Positions 45,122 to 56,124 of a DNA stretch of 64,000 nt are shown here, one piece after another (positions within the stretch are counted from its first letter, which is position 1; each line of letters opens with the position of its first letter). The notes under the pieces are model-generated. The model was not told the origin of the DNA, made no database searches, and saw nothing but the letters and a program-made list of their open reading frames with translations. The translations under genes were made by a program, and so were the position numbers. The DNA is taken from NCBI GenBank assembly GCA_018340375.1, contig JAFFJZ010000025.1, forward strand, positions 3,239,501-3,303,500. The letters run 5' to 3'. Source of the DNA: Gonatopus flavifemur. Lineage: Eukaryota; Arthropoda; Insecta; Hymenoptera; Dryinidae.

Positions 45122-47114
45122 CAGGGTGGGGCATTTAAAGTGTCACGGGCGTTTTTTCCAAAAATAAAATGAGATACGAGAAAATTTTTCGGACAAAAAT
45201 TGTAGGGTATCGAGGGGGACATCCGATGTTGGCCCTGGCTTTGACCTCAAATCTCATCTTCAAGGGCATTCTGAGGTCAACTCTTGTTTTTTAAATAGCA
45301 TCTCATATTTTTTACTGCAGATTTGGATTCTAGGTCAAAAACCAAGAAACTTTTGTCTGAACCATTTTCCTGAAATCCGCAAAGATGGCGCTCTAATCGA
45401 TATTGTTCCATACTGAATCTGACATTAGAATAACTCGAAAACGAAGGGTCTTGGAGGAGAATGTTTCGGACAAAAGTTGTCTGATTCCAAGGGGGACTCC
45501 TTGAACTGAAACGGAGGTGACGGGGTATAACAGACAAAACACAACACATTCCAATCGTCTACATTACTTGGATAATTTTAATGCAGTAGATGCTCAAAAT
45601 GATGGCCTTCGACTTTAATACACATTTCAAAACGTTTTACAAAAGATTGCTGAACTCGTGCTAAAATATCTTCATTGATGCTCGCGCATGCATTGATGAT
45701 TCGTTGACGCATATTCTCAGGTGTAGTCGGTGCTTGTTGATAAGCTGTATCTTTTATGTATCCCCATAAAAAAAAATCTGGTCCACGACGTCCTATCCAT
45801 CGTCCAGGATAATCTCTGTCCAATATTTCTCGAGCTGTGACTGCATAATGGGATGGACAACCATCGTGTTGATACCACATATTCAATCGTTCCTGAATAG
45901 GTATGTCTTCAAGTAATGTTGGAAGTACTTGATCTAAGAAATGTCTGTACTTCTCTCCATTTAGCGTATCTGCAATGAAGTACGGTCCAATCACTCGAGA
46001 TCGAAAAATACCACACCAAACATTCACAGCCCATTGTCTTTGATGCTCTACTTGACGTAACCATCTTGGATTTTCTGTCACCCAGTAATGCATATTATGT
46101 CGATTTACTTGACCATGATTGGTGAACGTCGACTCATCAGAAAATAATATGTTGATGAAGTTGTTATTGTGCATTTGCGCTAGACCCCATCGACAAAACT
46201 GTACACGATTTTCGAAATCATCACCGTGAAGGTCTTGATGCAAACAAATGTGATACGGATGGAATTTGTGACGTTTCAGTATTCGAAGAACACTTCTTCG
46301 AGAAATTTCCGAATGGAGTTCAATTTCACGAGAGCTCACGTGTGGATTATTGGTTACTGCAGCTAGTACATTGACTTCCGCATTTTCTCCGCTAACAGTT
46401 CTCATTCGATGTCGTTTTTCCCTTGTAACACTTCCCGTTTCTGAGAATAATTTTGTAATGCGTTGAAAATACCTAATGGATGGCGTTGTTCTTTCAGGAA
46501 ATCGTTCTGCATACAAGTCATATGCTTGTCTGGGGTTCTTATGCACTTCACCGTAAATGTAGATCATATCAATCTTTTCAGAAACCGTGTATCGGATATC
46601 CATGATTCTCAATTTGTCATAAACCAAGTAATAATCAAATGTAACTGACAAACTGACTTTCAAAATCGTGAATTTTCACTGAACCCCGTCGTTTGTTTAC
46701 ATCGCGTGAGCTCTGAATGGTGGTAATGTAGACGATTGAAATGTGTTGTGTATTGACAACTTTTGTACGAAACATTCTTTTGCAAGACCCTTCGTTTTCG
46801 AGTTATTCGAATGTCAGATTCAAAATGGAACAATATCGATTAGAGCGCCATTTTTGCGGATTTCAGGAAAATGGTTCAGACGAAAGTTTCTTGGTTTTTG
46901 ACCTAGAATCCAAACCTGCAGTAAAAAATATGAGATGCTATTCAAAAAACAAGAGTTGATCTCAGAATGCCCTTGAAGATGAGATTTGAGGTCAAAGCCA
47001 AGGCCACCATCGGATGTCCCCCTCGGTACCCTACAACTTTTGTCCGAAAAATTTTCTCGTATCTCACTTCATTTTTGGAAAAAACGCCCGCGACACTTTA
47101 AATGCCCCACCCTG
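45122..47114 (-). mobile_element. mariner-like element copy C (DD41D-type, ORF intact)
   Basis: Ends CAGGGTGGGGCATTT and its inverse, TA at 45120-45121 and 47115-47116, 1993 bp. Long inverted repeats flank a single uninterrupted transposase frame. It is inserted in a GC-rich repeat (GTTGCGGGCGTGGTGCGG on the left, GGTCTGGTGCGGGTATGTT on the right) related to 22231-22560. Confidence 0.96.
45578..46603 (-). CDS. mariner transposase, DD41D type with a catalytic-loop gap
   Basis: 341 aa from ATG 46603 (MDIRYTVSEK) to 45578. The N-terminal half is the paired helix-turn-helix DNA-binding region (NPRQAYDLYAERFP; later NPHVSSREIE and SRRSVLRILKRHKFHPY). The catalytic half has FSDESTF, VNVWCGI, YQHDGCPSHY and PDFFLWGYIKD. 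In DD41D mariners the second and third Asp are 41 residues apart, with WPPRSPDLTP-type text before the third. Here there are only 28, because GRWIGRRGP runs straight into DFFLWG. The frame is open, but a functional active site is doubtful. An upstream extension of 20 codons lies in the same frame. The ATG chosen fits the family. Confidence 0.93.
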   Translation of the reverse strand: MDIRYTVSEKIDMIYIYGEVHKNPRQAYDLYAERFPERTTPSIRYFQRITKLFSETGSVTREKRHRMRTVSGENAEVNVLAAVTNNPHVSSREIELHSEISRRSVLRILKRHKFHPYHICLHQDLHGDDFENRVQFCRWGLAQMHNNNFINILFSDESTFTNHGQVNRHNMHYWVTENPRWLRQVEHQRQWAVNVWCGIFRSRVIGPYFIADTLNGEKYRHFLDQVLPTLLEDIPIQERLNMWYQHDGCPSHYAVTAREILDRDYPGRWIGRRGPDFFLWGYIKDTAYQQAPTTPENMRQRIINACASINEDILARVQQSFVKRFEMCIKVEGHHFEHLLH

Positions 47115-47116
47115 TA

Positions 47117-47265
47117 TATGCGTACAGGTCTGGTGCGGGTATGTTATGGGCGCTTTGATTTTGAACCAAGAATCTCACGAATTTTTGGATCTGTTGCGGG
47201 AGTGTTACGGGCGTGAATATAAGTGCGGGACTAGTGCAGACGTGTTGCAGGAGTTTTCATTCTTA
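47117..47265. repeat. GC-rich TGCGGG-type degenerate repeat flanking mariner copy C
   Basis: GGTCTGGTGCGGGTATGTTATGGGCG, GATCTGTTGCGGGAGTGTTACGGGCG and AAGTGCGGGACTAGTGCAGACGTGTTGCAGG are variants of one word, and 45090-45120 is the other half. It is the inverse strand of the unit at 22231-22560. Confidence 0.65.
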
Positions 47266-47318
47266 CTCGGGTTGAATGGATAATATGCGCATTCGTGTAA
47301 ATGTTGACATACAGACGC

Positions 47319-47344
47319 CAGACAGACAGACAGACGGACGGACA
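47319..47344. repeat. (GACA/GACG)n microsatellite
   Basis: A run of GACA units grading into GACG, about 26 bp. Confidence 0.85.
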
Positions 47345-47662
47345 TCGCACACCAAACCGAAATTGTTCTCCGAGTTTTGGGGAGTCGTTTGGTGTAAGAA
47401 ATTTTGAGTTCGGAGGAAAAAAAAATTCTCGGGTCTCTGAAACGATGACTATCTTCTTTGCGAGGAAGCAATTGTATCAGTTCAAGTAGATATTAATACG
47501 TGAACCACCTCATTTCTCAGAAAATTTACAACGGGACTTGTGTTGAGACTTTAATTTCAAAACAGGAGTATAGGGCGAAAACCTGATTGGTTCAATATAA
47601 ATGTAAAGAGATATTTTGTCCCAGCATCCGTCTTTATAACTGTTCCAATGAAACTTACCTTA

Positions 47663-48954
47663 CGAGGGTGGATTGATAAGTTTCCGGCCTGACCAAGAGA
47701 TGGCGCCACTAGGCCTACCTTGAGGTGGCGTTCTATAGTACCATCCTTAGATAGCTTGTAGCTATAGTTTCAGTCCGATCGCCATGTTAGTTTAGTTCTG
47801 AGAGCACGCTGACCAAGACGCCTCTGTGTTTTTCGTAAAAATGGAAAAGCTGGAAAATCGTGCTGTCATCAAATACTTTTATTTGAAGGGGTTAACGCCG
47901 AAGGAAATTAAAGAAGAGATGGACTCAACACTGGGGACATCCTCCCCATCATATTCAACCGTTGAGCAGTGGGTTTCCGAGTTTAAAAAGGGTCGTGTGA
48001 GCACCTCTGATGAGCCTCGCTCAGGACGCCCCATTGAGGTCACAACTCCAGATATGATCGAAAAAATCCATCAAATAGTGCTGAAAGATCGCAGATTAAA
48101 AGTTCGTGAGATAGCTGAGACCTGTAAGATGTCATATGAACGTGTACAAAATATTTTGCACCAACATTTGTATATGGAAAAGCTCTGTGCAAGATGGGTG
48201 CCGCGTTTGCTAACAGTCGACCAAAAATTGATTCGAAAGAACATTTCTACCACCAATTTGGCGTTGTATAAGCGTAATCCAAGCGAATTTTTGCGTCGAT
48301 TCGTAACCGTTGACGAAACTTGGGTCCACCACTACACTCCTGAAACCAAAGAACAGTCTAAACAGTGGATTGGACCAGGGGACCAACTCCAAAGAAGGCA
48401 AAAACAATTTTTCGGCGAACAAGGTTATGGCTACTGTTTTTTGGGATGCAAGAGGTATTATATACATTGATTACCTTGAAAAGGGTAAAACTATCACTGG
48501 TCAATACTACGCAGACTTATTGCAACGTTTGAGCCACGAAGTGAAAATTAAACGACCTCACCTGGCGAAGAAAAAAATCTTGTTTCATCACGATAACGCA
48601 CCAGCGCACACGTCAATCGTTGCGATGGCTAAAATCAACGATCTGAAGTTTGAATTAATGCCGCACCCTCCCTACTCTCCAGACCTAGCCCCGAGTGACT
48701 ATCATCTGTTTCCTAACCTCAAAAAATGGCTTGGCGGTAAGAGATTTGCGGACAATGAAGAAGTAATCGAAGCTGTAAATGGGTATTTTGAGGAGCTTGA
48801 CGAATCAGTCTATAGAGATGGCATTACTAGACTAGAACACCGCTATGAGAAATGTATCAGCCTTGGAGGAGATTATGTTGAGAAATAAAAAAAAAAAAAT
48901 TCTTAAAAACGTTGTTTTTCTTGATCAGGCCGGAAACTTATCAATCCACCCTCG
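47663..48954 (+). mobile_element. Classical mariner (DD34D), 1.29 kb
   Basis: The ends CGAGGGTGGATTGATAAGTT and AACTTATCAATCCACCCTCG are perfect inverts, with TA at 47661-47662 and 48955-48956. Length and layout are those of a standard mariner with one ORF, here frameshifted. Confidence 0.95.
47841..48888 (+). pseudogene. mariner transposase (DD34D), frameshifted
   Basis: Starts at ATG 47841 ([11 protein letters not shown]). Helix-turn-helix with [13 protein letters not shown] and DEPRSGRP; catalytic [20 protein letters not shown] and SPDLAPSDYHLF. There are 34 residues between the second and third Asp. The frame changes at about 48380-48390, in the GPGDQ region. The first part alone would stop at 48470, and the second part continues in the +1 frame to 48888. 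The span of 1048 nt fits a 348-aa enzyme plus one extra base. A sequencing error is possible. Confidence 0.93.
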
Positions 48955-48956
48955 TA

Positions 48957-49805
48957 TGTCATTCAAAATGAACAGGATCTTCAGGAATGTTCAGGCTGCT
49001 ATCTTCAGTAATGTGAGCACTTGGATGATGCTGGATTAGGAATCCCTGTCTATGAATGTATTATTTGAATTTACTGATTTAACCTTCATGAAAAATACCA
49101 CGCGAGGTTTTTGCAAATCGAAAGATAATTTTTCTATCAGCATCAAATTCAATCTGTCACAATCCCTACCCAACCGGCATCGAACAATAAACAATTCAAT
49201 ATTATCACTGCAATATCTTCCAGCACCTCATTATTGTCTATAGTCATGATTATTCCCTTCTCATTTACCAATTGTTTATTCACCATGTCTATTCAATTTG
49301 TCTGGAACCATGAGTTTAAGAGGTCCTGGAACTCAAGATTGCTCTCACGTCCCAATCTGATTGTCGGGACGACGATAAAATAAAGGGGGAGAGATGTTTC
49401 GTCTCGTACCATTTTCTGATATTCAGAAATTGATTTTAACATTTCAGTACATTGAGTTCGCTTCTAATTGATACAAATTCACGTCCACATTGGAAGAAGC
49501 ATGTCCATGCCCATGCTAGATGACCGTCGCGCTGCATTTTCTCACAATAGAATTTTGAATCACCCCATAAAACTTGACAACGCTGATATTTCTATTGCAG
49601 CAATACCGAAAGGACTGACTCCGAAAACTAGAGTATGAAACACTACGAGTAAACCATCGTTTACTTCGAGTCGAAATCGTCAAATCGTGAATTACGTGAT
49701 CTCGATCGGGTCCCGTGCGTTCTCAAGTCTTCCTCCACCTAAGAAAGAACTTTGTACGGTCTCATTGATGATTTGTATCATTTCATAAACATTTAACAAA
49801 GACTT
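48957..49805. other. No gene seen
   Basis: Mixed AT-rich DNA. GAATTTTGAATCACCCCATAA at about 49552 resembles the end of a CAGGGTGATTC-type element but has no partner nearby. Confidence 0.4.
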
Positions 49806-50320
49806 GTGAATTGAAGGGCCGGTTCGAATAATTGGTTGTGCGCGTGACCTTTCCTCTACTGTACCTGAAAACAGGCAGCCGCCACTAATCTCGTTGGATG
49901 ACTTTTATGATTAAATAGAGTAAGATATTTGCGATACTGAAAACCTCCCAGCTGGGAAGTTGGTGCAAATATATTCAACAACACTTTGGCAAATTTTGAG
50001 ACAATTCCGTACTGTAGGTTAGAAATTATTACACATGTAATGGAAAAGAGCCATATGCATCGATTGAATCGATTCGTTCTTCATGGAATCTGTGATAATT
50101 TCTAACCTACAGAAGGGAATTATCCCAGAAATTGATCAAAGTGTTGTTGAAAACATTTGCAACAACTTTCCACTGGAAGGTTTTTTTAGTATCGCCAATT
50201 TTCCATTTTATTTCACCATAAAAGTCCTCCAACAGGATTAGCGGCGGTTGCCCGCTTTCAGGTGCACTAGACGAAAGGTCACGCACACAATCGATTATTC
50301 GATCCGGCCCTTCAATTGTG
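49806..50320. repeat. Foldback repeat, 515 bp, one arm coding-like
   Basis: GTGAATTGAAGGGCCGG on the left is inverted at 50302-50319. The arms meet at GTAGGTTAGAAATTAT...ATAATTTCTAACCTAC around a spacer of about 55 bp. The two arms differ by many substitutions but few if any indels. Confidence 0.8.
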
Positions 50321-50415
50321 AAAAATCGTTCGCGATTGTGATGTAATCTTGGCGCGTCCCCATATTGTGTTTTGCATTCCCACTGAACGTTTTCATTAGA
50401 ACCTTGCATTAACAT
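50107..50415 (-). other. Possible exon-like frame, 102 codons, product unknown
   Basis: The minus-strand frame NVQWECKTQYG, RFFTIEGPDRII, SGQPPLILLEDFYGEI, KVVANVFNNTLINF has protein-like composition. The inverted arm at 49.8-50.0 kb encodes a recognisable but stop-bearing version, and the differences there preserve the frame. I do not recognise the family. It may be a fragment of a gene captured by the foldback. Confidence 0.3.
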
Positions 50416-50888
50416 CCGAGCTGACCAAAGCTGATAAGTAACTGATCAATGATTACCCAATGAGATTGGGTGGGATTGATCAATGATTGTCCATTTTTGT
50501 GTCCGCATTGGCGACTAATAATTGATCAATTTCAGTGAACCATTGGATTTCCCAATTGCAGGGCAATCTTTGATCAATGGCATGGGCATAGGTGCTGCCA
50601 TCAGCTGTGAAATAATGCGACCTTAGACCATATAGTACATGGACCGCGCTCCAATCATGATGGCGTGGTCCCAACATAGGTAACTGGGCAAATAGAATAA
50701 GGTTCATTTTCAATATGGCCGCCATCGATTAACTGTAGCATTCAGTATTGTAGAAATCGTTGTTGTTTGTATATGGTTCCGCATAATTATTGTCGAATAA
50801 TAGTGAATGGAAGTGAGGAAAGAAAGGAAAGTGAACTTCAGAATCGAGAGTTTGATGTGCAATCGTGAGAACAGAAATTTTTGACAAA
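50321..50888. other. No gene assigned
   Basis: Contains several TTGATCAATG and ATTGATCAATT words that pair (50440-50580), and an ATGGCGGCCATATTG stretch at about 50713 on the minus strand that opens an 81-codon frame of no known family. Confidence 0.35.
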
Positions 50889-53800
50889 ATGTCAGCAGAA
50901 TCGACATCATCACAACATCATTGTTGTTATATTTGTGGTTATATTGAGAATACTTCAGATGTAATTTCTTATCACAGGTGACGTATTTAAAACCATAAAT
51001 TATACTAGCTTTCAAGAAAAATGAGGCCTGTTCTTGAATATTTCAAACTTGTTTCCTAAGGTTTCCAAAGCAAAAAAAGAAGTTAGATAAAAGGCTCTCG
51101 ACTTTTGACCTGAATGCGGACTGTGTCACATGGAAATTGGAATATGATCGCCTATGCAACGGGCATTTTACAGATGATGATTTTACTCAGTGTACGGTAG
51201 CTGGAAAAGGTGAATTGAAGAATGATGCGTATCCTACGTTGAAAGTTGTTGATGGGTATGTGTATTCAAATAATTTATTCGCAATTCTGCGATGGAAATG
51301 TAACTGTAGGATACATGAAGCAGTTGAAAACAAGTTTGAGATATTCTCAAGTTTCTGAAAATTGGGTTTTTTAAATTTACGTGGAGGAATTTCATAACGT
51401 CTTCCACTCATCACCTTGGATTGCTCTAAGTACGTACTCAGATATCCATAACAGCACACGGGCTGATGATCCCGCCGCATCTCCGCGAAGGTGAGGTGGA
51501 TGAAAAAGTAATAATATGTCAACGCGTACTCAATTTAATCATGGAGTTATGAGCGACAAATACTAAGGTAACTGACCCCATTAGTGAACATTTAGGAACA
51601 CAAGCACTCTAAATATGAATTATTTCATGAATAATTTCTTTAAAATGAATTTCCACGAGTAAATGAGGTAGATTGAGCATTTCAATTTCCTCTTACCGTG
51701 ATTTTTTATTCATTTTCTAAGTGATAACAATAAAAATAATGAAATTAATGGAATGTTAACAATACCCCCATTAGTGAACGGGTCGCATGAATTAGTGAAC
51801 GCTGATTGACCCCATTACTGAACGCGTAGAATCTGAGGTTGCTCAGATGAGTTATTATCACTTTCCTGATGATATTCGAAATATATTCTGTGCACATTCT
51901 AATGAGACCTTTTCATAGGTGCTATGCATATTCATCGAACGTATGTAATCGAATATATGACGGGACGTCAGTCGAACGTCGATTGAATGAATATCGTACA
52001 TTTCAAATGTACTATGTACGTTCTGAGTGTATTTAAAACAGTCCCATTCGTATATTCTATGAACTTTCATGATATGTTCTTCGTATCTCATTCTCAAATT
52101 CTACCAACGTTTTTATTTCATATATACTTTGAACTTCTGTTGCTGCTTGAGTGACTTTGGCAAAAAAAATTGTGAATTTCAAGTAGAGTTTATAATTTTA
52201 CATGTTTATTCCAATCCTTGGAGAAATTTATAGATTGATTGAAAAATTATGCGCATTATGAGAATTCATGAAAAATTTTTCCTAGAGTAGATACCTATGA
52301 TATGAATTGTTACGTTTATTCGTTCAGTAATAGATTCACCGATCATTTTCGTGTGTGTATTTCTGAACGCGCAATTTTCTGGGTTAGCGACTGACAGTTA
52401 TTGAAAATAACCCTATATTATCTTAATTTGAATGATATCAATAGATTGGATACATAAAATAGTTCAATGGTCGCATTAATACTATGAAAATGCACAATTG
52501 AAAAAATGTCCATTCCTAACTCATCTTGTAAGACTCACGAAGGCGAAGCTCGTTGTGACACTCGGCATGAGTCTTTATTTATTTCGTGAATTACATTTTT
52601 CTTTCTTCCATTTGTTTTCGCATTCATCACGAACAATAATGTTTGAAGATTGAAATAATCTTCACAGCACGTAATAGGTAAACACTTCTTGTTCGCCGAA
52701 GAGGTTTATTATCTCGAGGTTCACTAAAGGGGTCGCGTTCGCTAATGGGGTCAGTTACCTTACTAAGGTGTTATTAATTTCCTACAATCCCACTTTACCA
52801 CAGGATGATGTAATTTTGACATTCTTTTGACTGGTTTGTGTTGCTCGGGAATGGTACTATTTATTCTTTTAGATAAGGTTCCAATTCACTTTGGAAACCT
52901 GTTCTATAAATTTTCTGGACGCAGAAAAATACTTTTATGGTTACGTTTTTTGTTACAGTTCATTGTATCAATGGTATTATTCAGTTGATTTTTCGATACT
53001 TATCATGTAACTCAAATAAATTATCGAAATTCTTATTCCCCTTATTTCCAGATGTGGCAGTTCTCGAGAACGAATACGCCTTTCAGAATCCACCAATGTA
53101 CGAAAAACGCTAAGAGTCAAAGACAAAAACATTGGTATTAATCATGACTCGACAATGCAAAAACAACCAAAAAAGAAGAAAACATGTGTCATTTGTGAAC
53201 GACAAAGTGGAGCAGACGCATTTTATTCCACAAAAAATATACTCTGTTGCATGTTTGCTATTTTTGATTGATTGCGTGCATTTTATGTTTTGTTAGTTTG
53301 AAATGTGCGTACATATGTGGATTTATTTTTAATGATTCCTTCAAAACGGTTATTTTCTGTTCCATAATTAGCAAAAAAGGACGACATGCCAACATAGTGA
53401 TTTGTGTGCTGAAAAAACAGATGAATTACATGCAATTTATCATATTTCTTTATTACAAATAGGTTCCCGAAAAATGACAGGAGACTGTTGTGGCTGCAGG
53501 CATGTCAAGTCGACTCTGTTTCGGATAATATGCGTCTTCGCAGCCGTAATTTCGGAGAAGAATGTTTCTCACGTGACCCAAATCTAGGGACCCGATCCAG
53601 ACTGAAGAAAACTGCTGTGCCTACATTATTTTTAACCGGGTTCCTGTAAGTGCATGAATTCGAAACTTTGAATGATCGAACATATTTTCAACACGTGAAA
53701 CAAATTTTTGTCTTCAGTTGAGAAACGGAGGATAAAACAAACACAGGAAAATGCGATCATTGTACAACAACGCCTGATGAATCGGGAACAACAGCCGGAG

Positions 53801-54600
53801 GGAATGAAGAGAATGTCAGCCAAAATTTGAATTTGCTGTTATAAGACACAGAGAACGACGTTGATAGTGACAAAAACGAATCGTTAAAAATTGAGATGAA
53901 TTTAGATGAAATTATCACAGACGCATCACTCCAAATGGAAGAAGACATTGATGACATCGCTGGTAGTTCAATTCAAACTGAACTTTGTAACAAATATCAT
54001 CTCGGTGATACAAAATGAAAATTTTGAATATTCGCAACGATAAAAAATATATATAAATTATTCTGCAGATCATGCATCTCCAATTATTCTGCAATCCACA
54101 AACTCGAATCCAAAATCCACACGTGGAAAAATAAACGTTGCAGATCATTCATATTGTACCACACCTCGATCGACAAAGACAAAGGATAGAATACCCCGTT
54201 ATGTTGGAGACATTCGCTCTCCTCATTTGAATTCACCACGAACCGCTAAAAAGTGTATTCATCCCGCAAAAATGACAATTGCCAAGCAGAGGATGCAACA
54301 AAAAGAGTTGCATCGAAAAGTTCGACGCCGTCACAAAAAACTTTGCCAACTTCAAGATGCAATAGTTGATTGAAAGAAAAAAAATCTCGTCAGTGCTGGA
54401 ATTGCGGAGGATTTGAGGGTGATCATTGAGAACTGTTTTAATTGAGGGAATACTAGTACCAGCACATTAGCAAATCTTTCTTCAGAATACTTCAATATTT
54501 TGAACAATATTTTTGAGAAATCTTACACGAAAAATTTGGCTAATGTCCTGGCGCTAGGGGATACTTCCGATTGCGAAAGTCCTTGGCTCCAGCAGCCATG
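50889..54600 (+). pseudogene. THAP domain and linker of a P-element/THAP9-like gene, broken
   Basis: Exon 1 (50889-50977) and exon 2 (51061-51255) splice in phase to a complete THAP finger: Cys13-x2-Cys16, SYHRFPK, Trp54, Cys62-x2-His65-Phe, and NDAYPTL at the end. Exon 3 starts at 53052 (basic, ends in an in-frame TGA if unspliced). An acidic exon at 53718-53962 contains a TAA at 53842-53844. The exon from 54069 encodes PRYVGDIRSPHLNSPR and a basic coil (KELHRKVRRRHKKL), the linker typical of THAP9/P transposases, and reaches TGA at 54371-54373. Degraded reading continues to the Gypsy insertion. A 1.2-kb TIR element sits in intron 2. The catalytic core that should follow is absent, and a C-terminal piece resumes after the Gypsy. 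Confidence 0.75.
51566..52760. mobile_element. Non-autonomous TIR element, TACTA target duplication
   Basis: The ends AGGTAACTGACCCCATTAGT and GCTAATGGGGTCAGTTACCT are inverted, and TACTA flanks both sides (51561-51565 and 52761-52765). The body of 1195 bp has no transposase. Copies of the terminal word (CCCATTAGTGAACG, AATTAGTGAACG, CCCCATTACTGAACG) recur just inside the left end at 51768-51825, and GGTTCACTAAAGGGGTCG precedes the right end. Such sub-terminal repeats look like transposase-binding sites. Superfamily unknown. Confidence 0.85.
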
Positions 54601-54610
54601 AATTAGCTAA

Positions 54611-54861
54611 TGAGAGTTCATTTTCATATTTTCTTTGTCATAAAGATGACATGAGGTGGGGGGAGCGGGCAGATCATGAGCCAACTAGTCAGTCGGAAAG
54701 AATAGAGAGTCGATTAACGATGTACGCGTAAACGGGCCCGAAGGCTAATTGTCTATATTATATTATTATATATCTTATACTATTGTCTCAGTATTATATG
54801 TGGAATTGGGTTGTCTTATTATTCAACATTAACAAACATCTCCGTGTGCTAACCTACAACA
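54611..54861 (+). repeat. 5' LTR of the second Gypsy
   Basis: Ends ...CCTACAACA. The outer boundary is uncertain by about 25 bp because the two LTRs diverge there. It shares GAGGTGGGGGGA, CAGATCATGAGCCAACTAG and AACAAACATCTCCGTGTGC with the 3' copy. Confidence 0.85.
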
Positions 54862-54873
54862 TGGCGACGAGGA
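54862..54873 (+). promoter_or_regulatory. Primer-binding site, tRNA-Ser-like
   Basis: TGGCGACGAGGA follows the LTR end directly. After TGG and C, the seven bases GACGAGG equal the 5' acceptor strand of a serine tRNA (GCU type) with discriminator G, as I know it. Confidence 0.6.
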
Positions 54874-55100
54874 TATCTCTGACGTATTAATTGCGGAGAG
54901 ATGTGTAACGTATTAATTACGATGCACAACAGAACCTAAATACGCGTGTTACCTAACTAACATTGTAACGAAAGTGAGATTCGATTATTACCTGAAGAAA
55001 TTTGAATTGTGTCCGACTACAAGAACGGTAGTGCGGAAAATCGCGCAAAATTCATGCGTGGTTTATTGTCGCGGAAGTGAATGTTGCAAGAAAATCGGAA

Positions 55101-55919
55101 ATGAGTGCTCAAATCATAAGTCCTCCAATGGAGTTGAATTTAACGGGAAACTTGAAAGAAAACTTGAAGATATTTAGAAGGAAATTTGAATTATATCTGA
55201 TTACTAACAAAAAAGTAATAGATAAACCTGAAATTGAAACAGCGGTGCTCCATTCGCTAATAGAGGACGCCAACGAAGTTATTGAAAGCTTGGAGCTAAC
55301 GGACAAACCAGTGGAAGAAATTTTTGAAGGCTTGGAACAGTATTGTTCACCGAAAACAAATATTATCGTGGAACAATTTGAATTTTTCCAACGGAAGCAG
55401 TTACAAGATGAACGATTTGACCGATTTGTGCTCGAGCTGAGAAAACTCGTGAAATCCTGTGAATTTGGAACATTGAGTGACAATCTCTTGGGAGTGAGAA
55501 TTATCTTAGGACTGAGAGATAAATCGTTGCAAGAACGATTCTTGCGCGAACCTGAAATAACTTTGGACAATGTTTTGAAAATCGGTCGAGCTTCGGAATT
55601 GGCGGAAGAAAGCCAAGCGTTAGTAACTGATGAATCACAATCAATAATCGAAGATCAATTCGTCGATGCTGTTCACACGACTCATGGTGAATTCCGAAAC
55701 CGCCAAGGTACGAACAAAGGACCGGGAAATCATCAGGGGACGAGATCATCCTGGAATCCAAGACACGAGGAAACATACGACTGCAGGAAATGTGGAAGAC
55801 ATCATGGAAAGAGACAATGTCCGGCGTACAACAAGACGTGCAGCAACTGTTCAAAACTTCATCATCTCGCAGTAGGATATAATAACCATGAAGTAAGACA
55901 GTTCGAAAAATCGAGGTAA
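55101..55919 (+). pseudogene. Gypsy gag, second element
   Basis: Start ATG 55101 (MSAQIISPPMEL). The capsid-like domain has FRRKFELYLI, EYC/QYCSPKTN, FFQRKQ, RFDRFVLELRKLVKSCEFG and LQERFLREPEITL, in the order of insect Gypsy gags. The first zinc knuckle CRKCGRHHGKRQC is intact. In the second (CSNCSKLHHLAVGY) the last Cys is replaced, and the frame ends soon after at 55919. Probably non-functional but still open as a 272-aa frame. Confidence 0.82.
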
Positions 55920-56124
55920 AGATTTCGAAATTAATACTGTAAAATCAGATCATAAAAATCTTGATAATTCAATAGATTATATTCAATTGAATAATTTAAC
56001 GTTAACGAATCGAGAAACGAATATTGATAATATAACTCGAAAGTGAAGTAATGTATCTCATGTAAACAATAACAGTTCTTCAGTGAATGCAAATGTAAAC
56101 ATTGAAAACCTTGATGAACCATGA

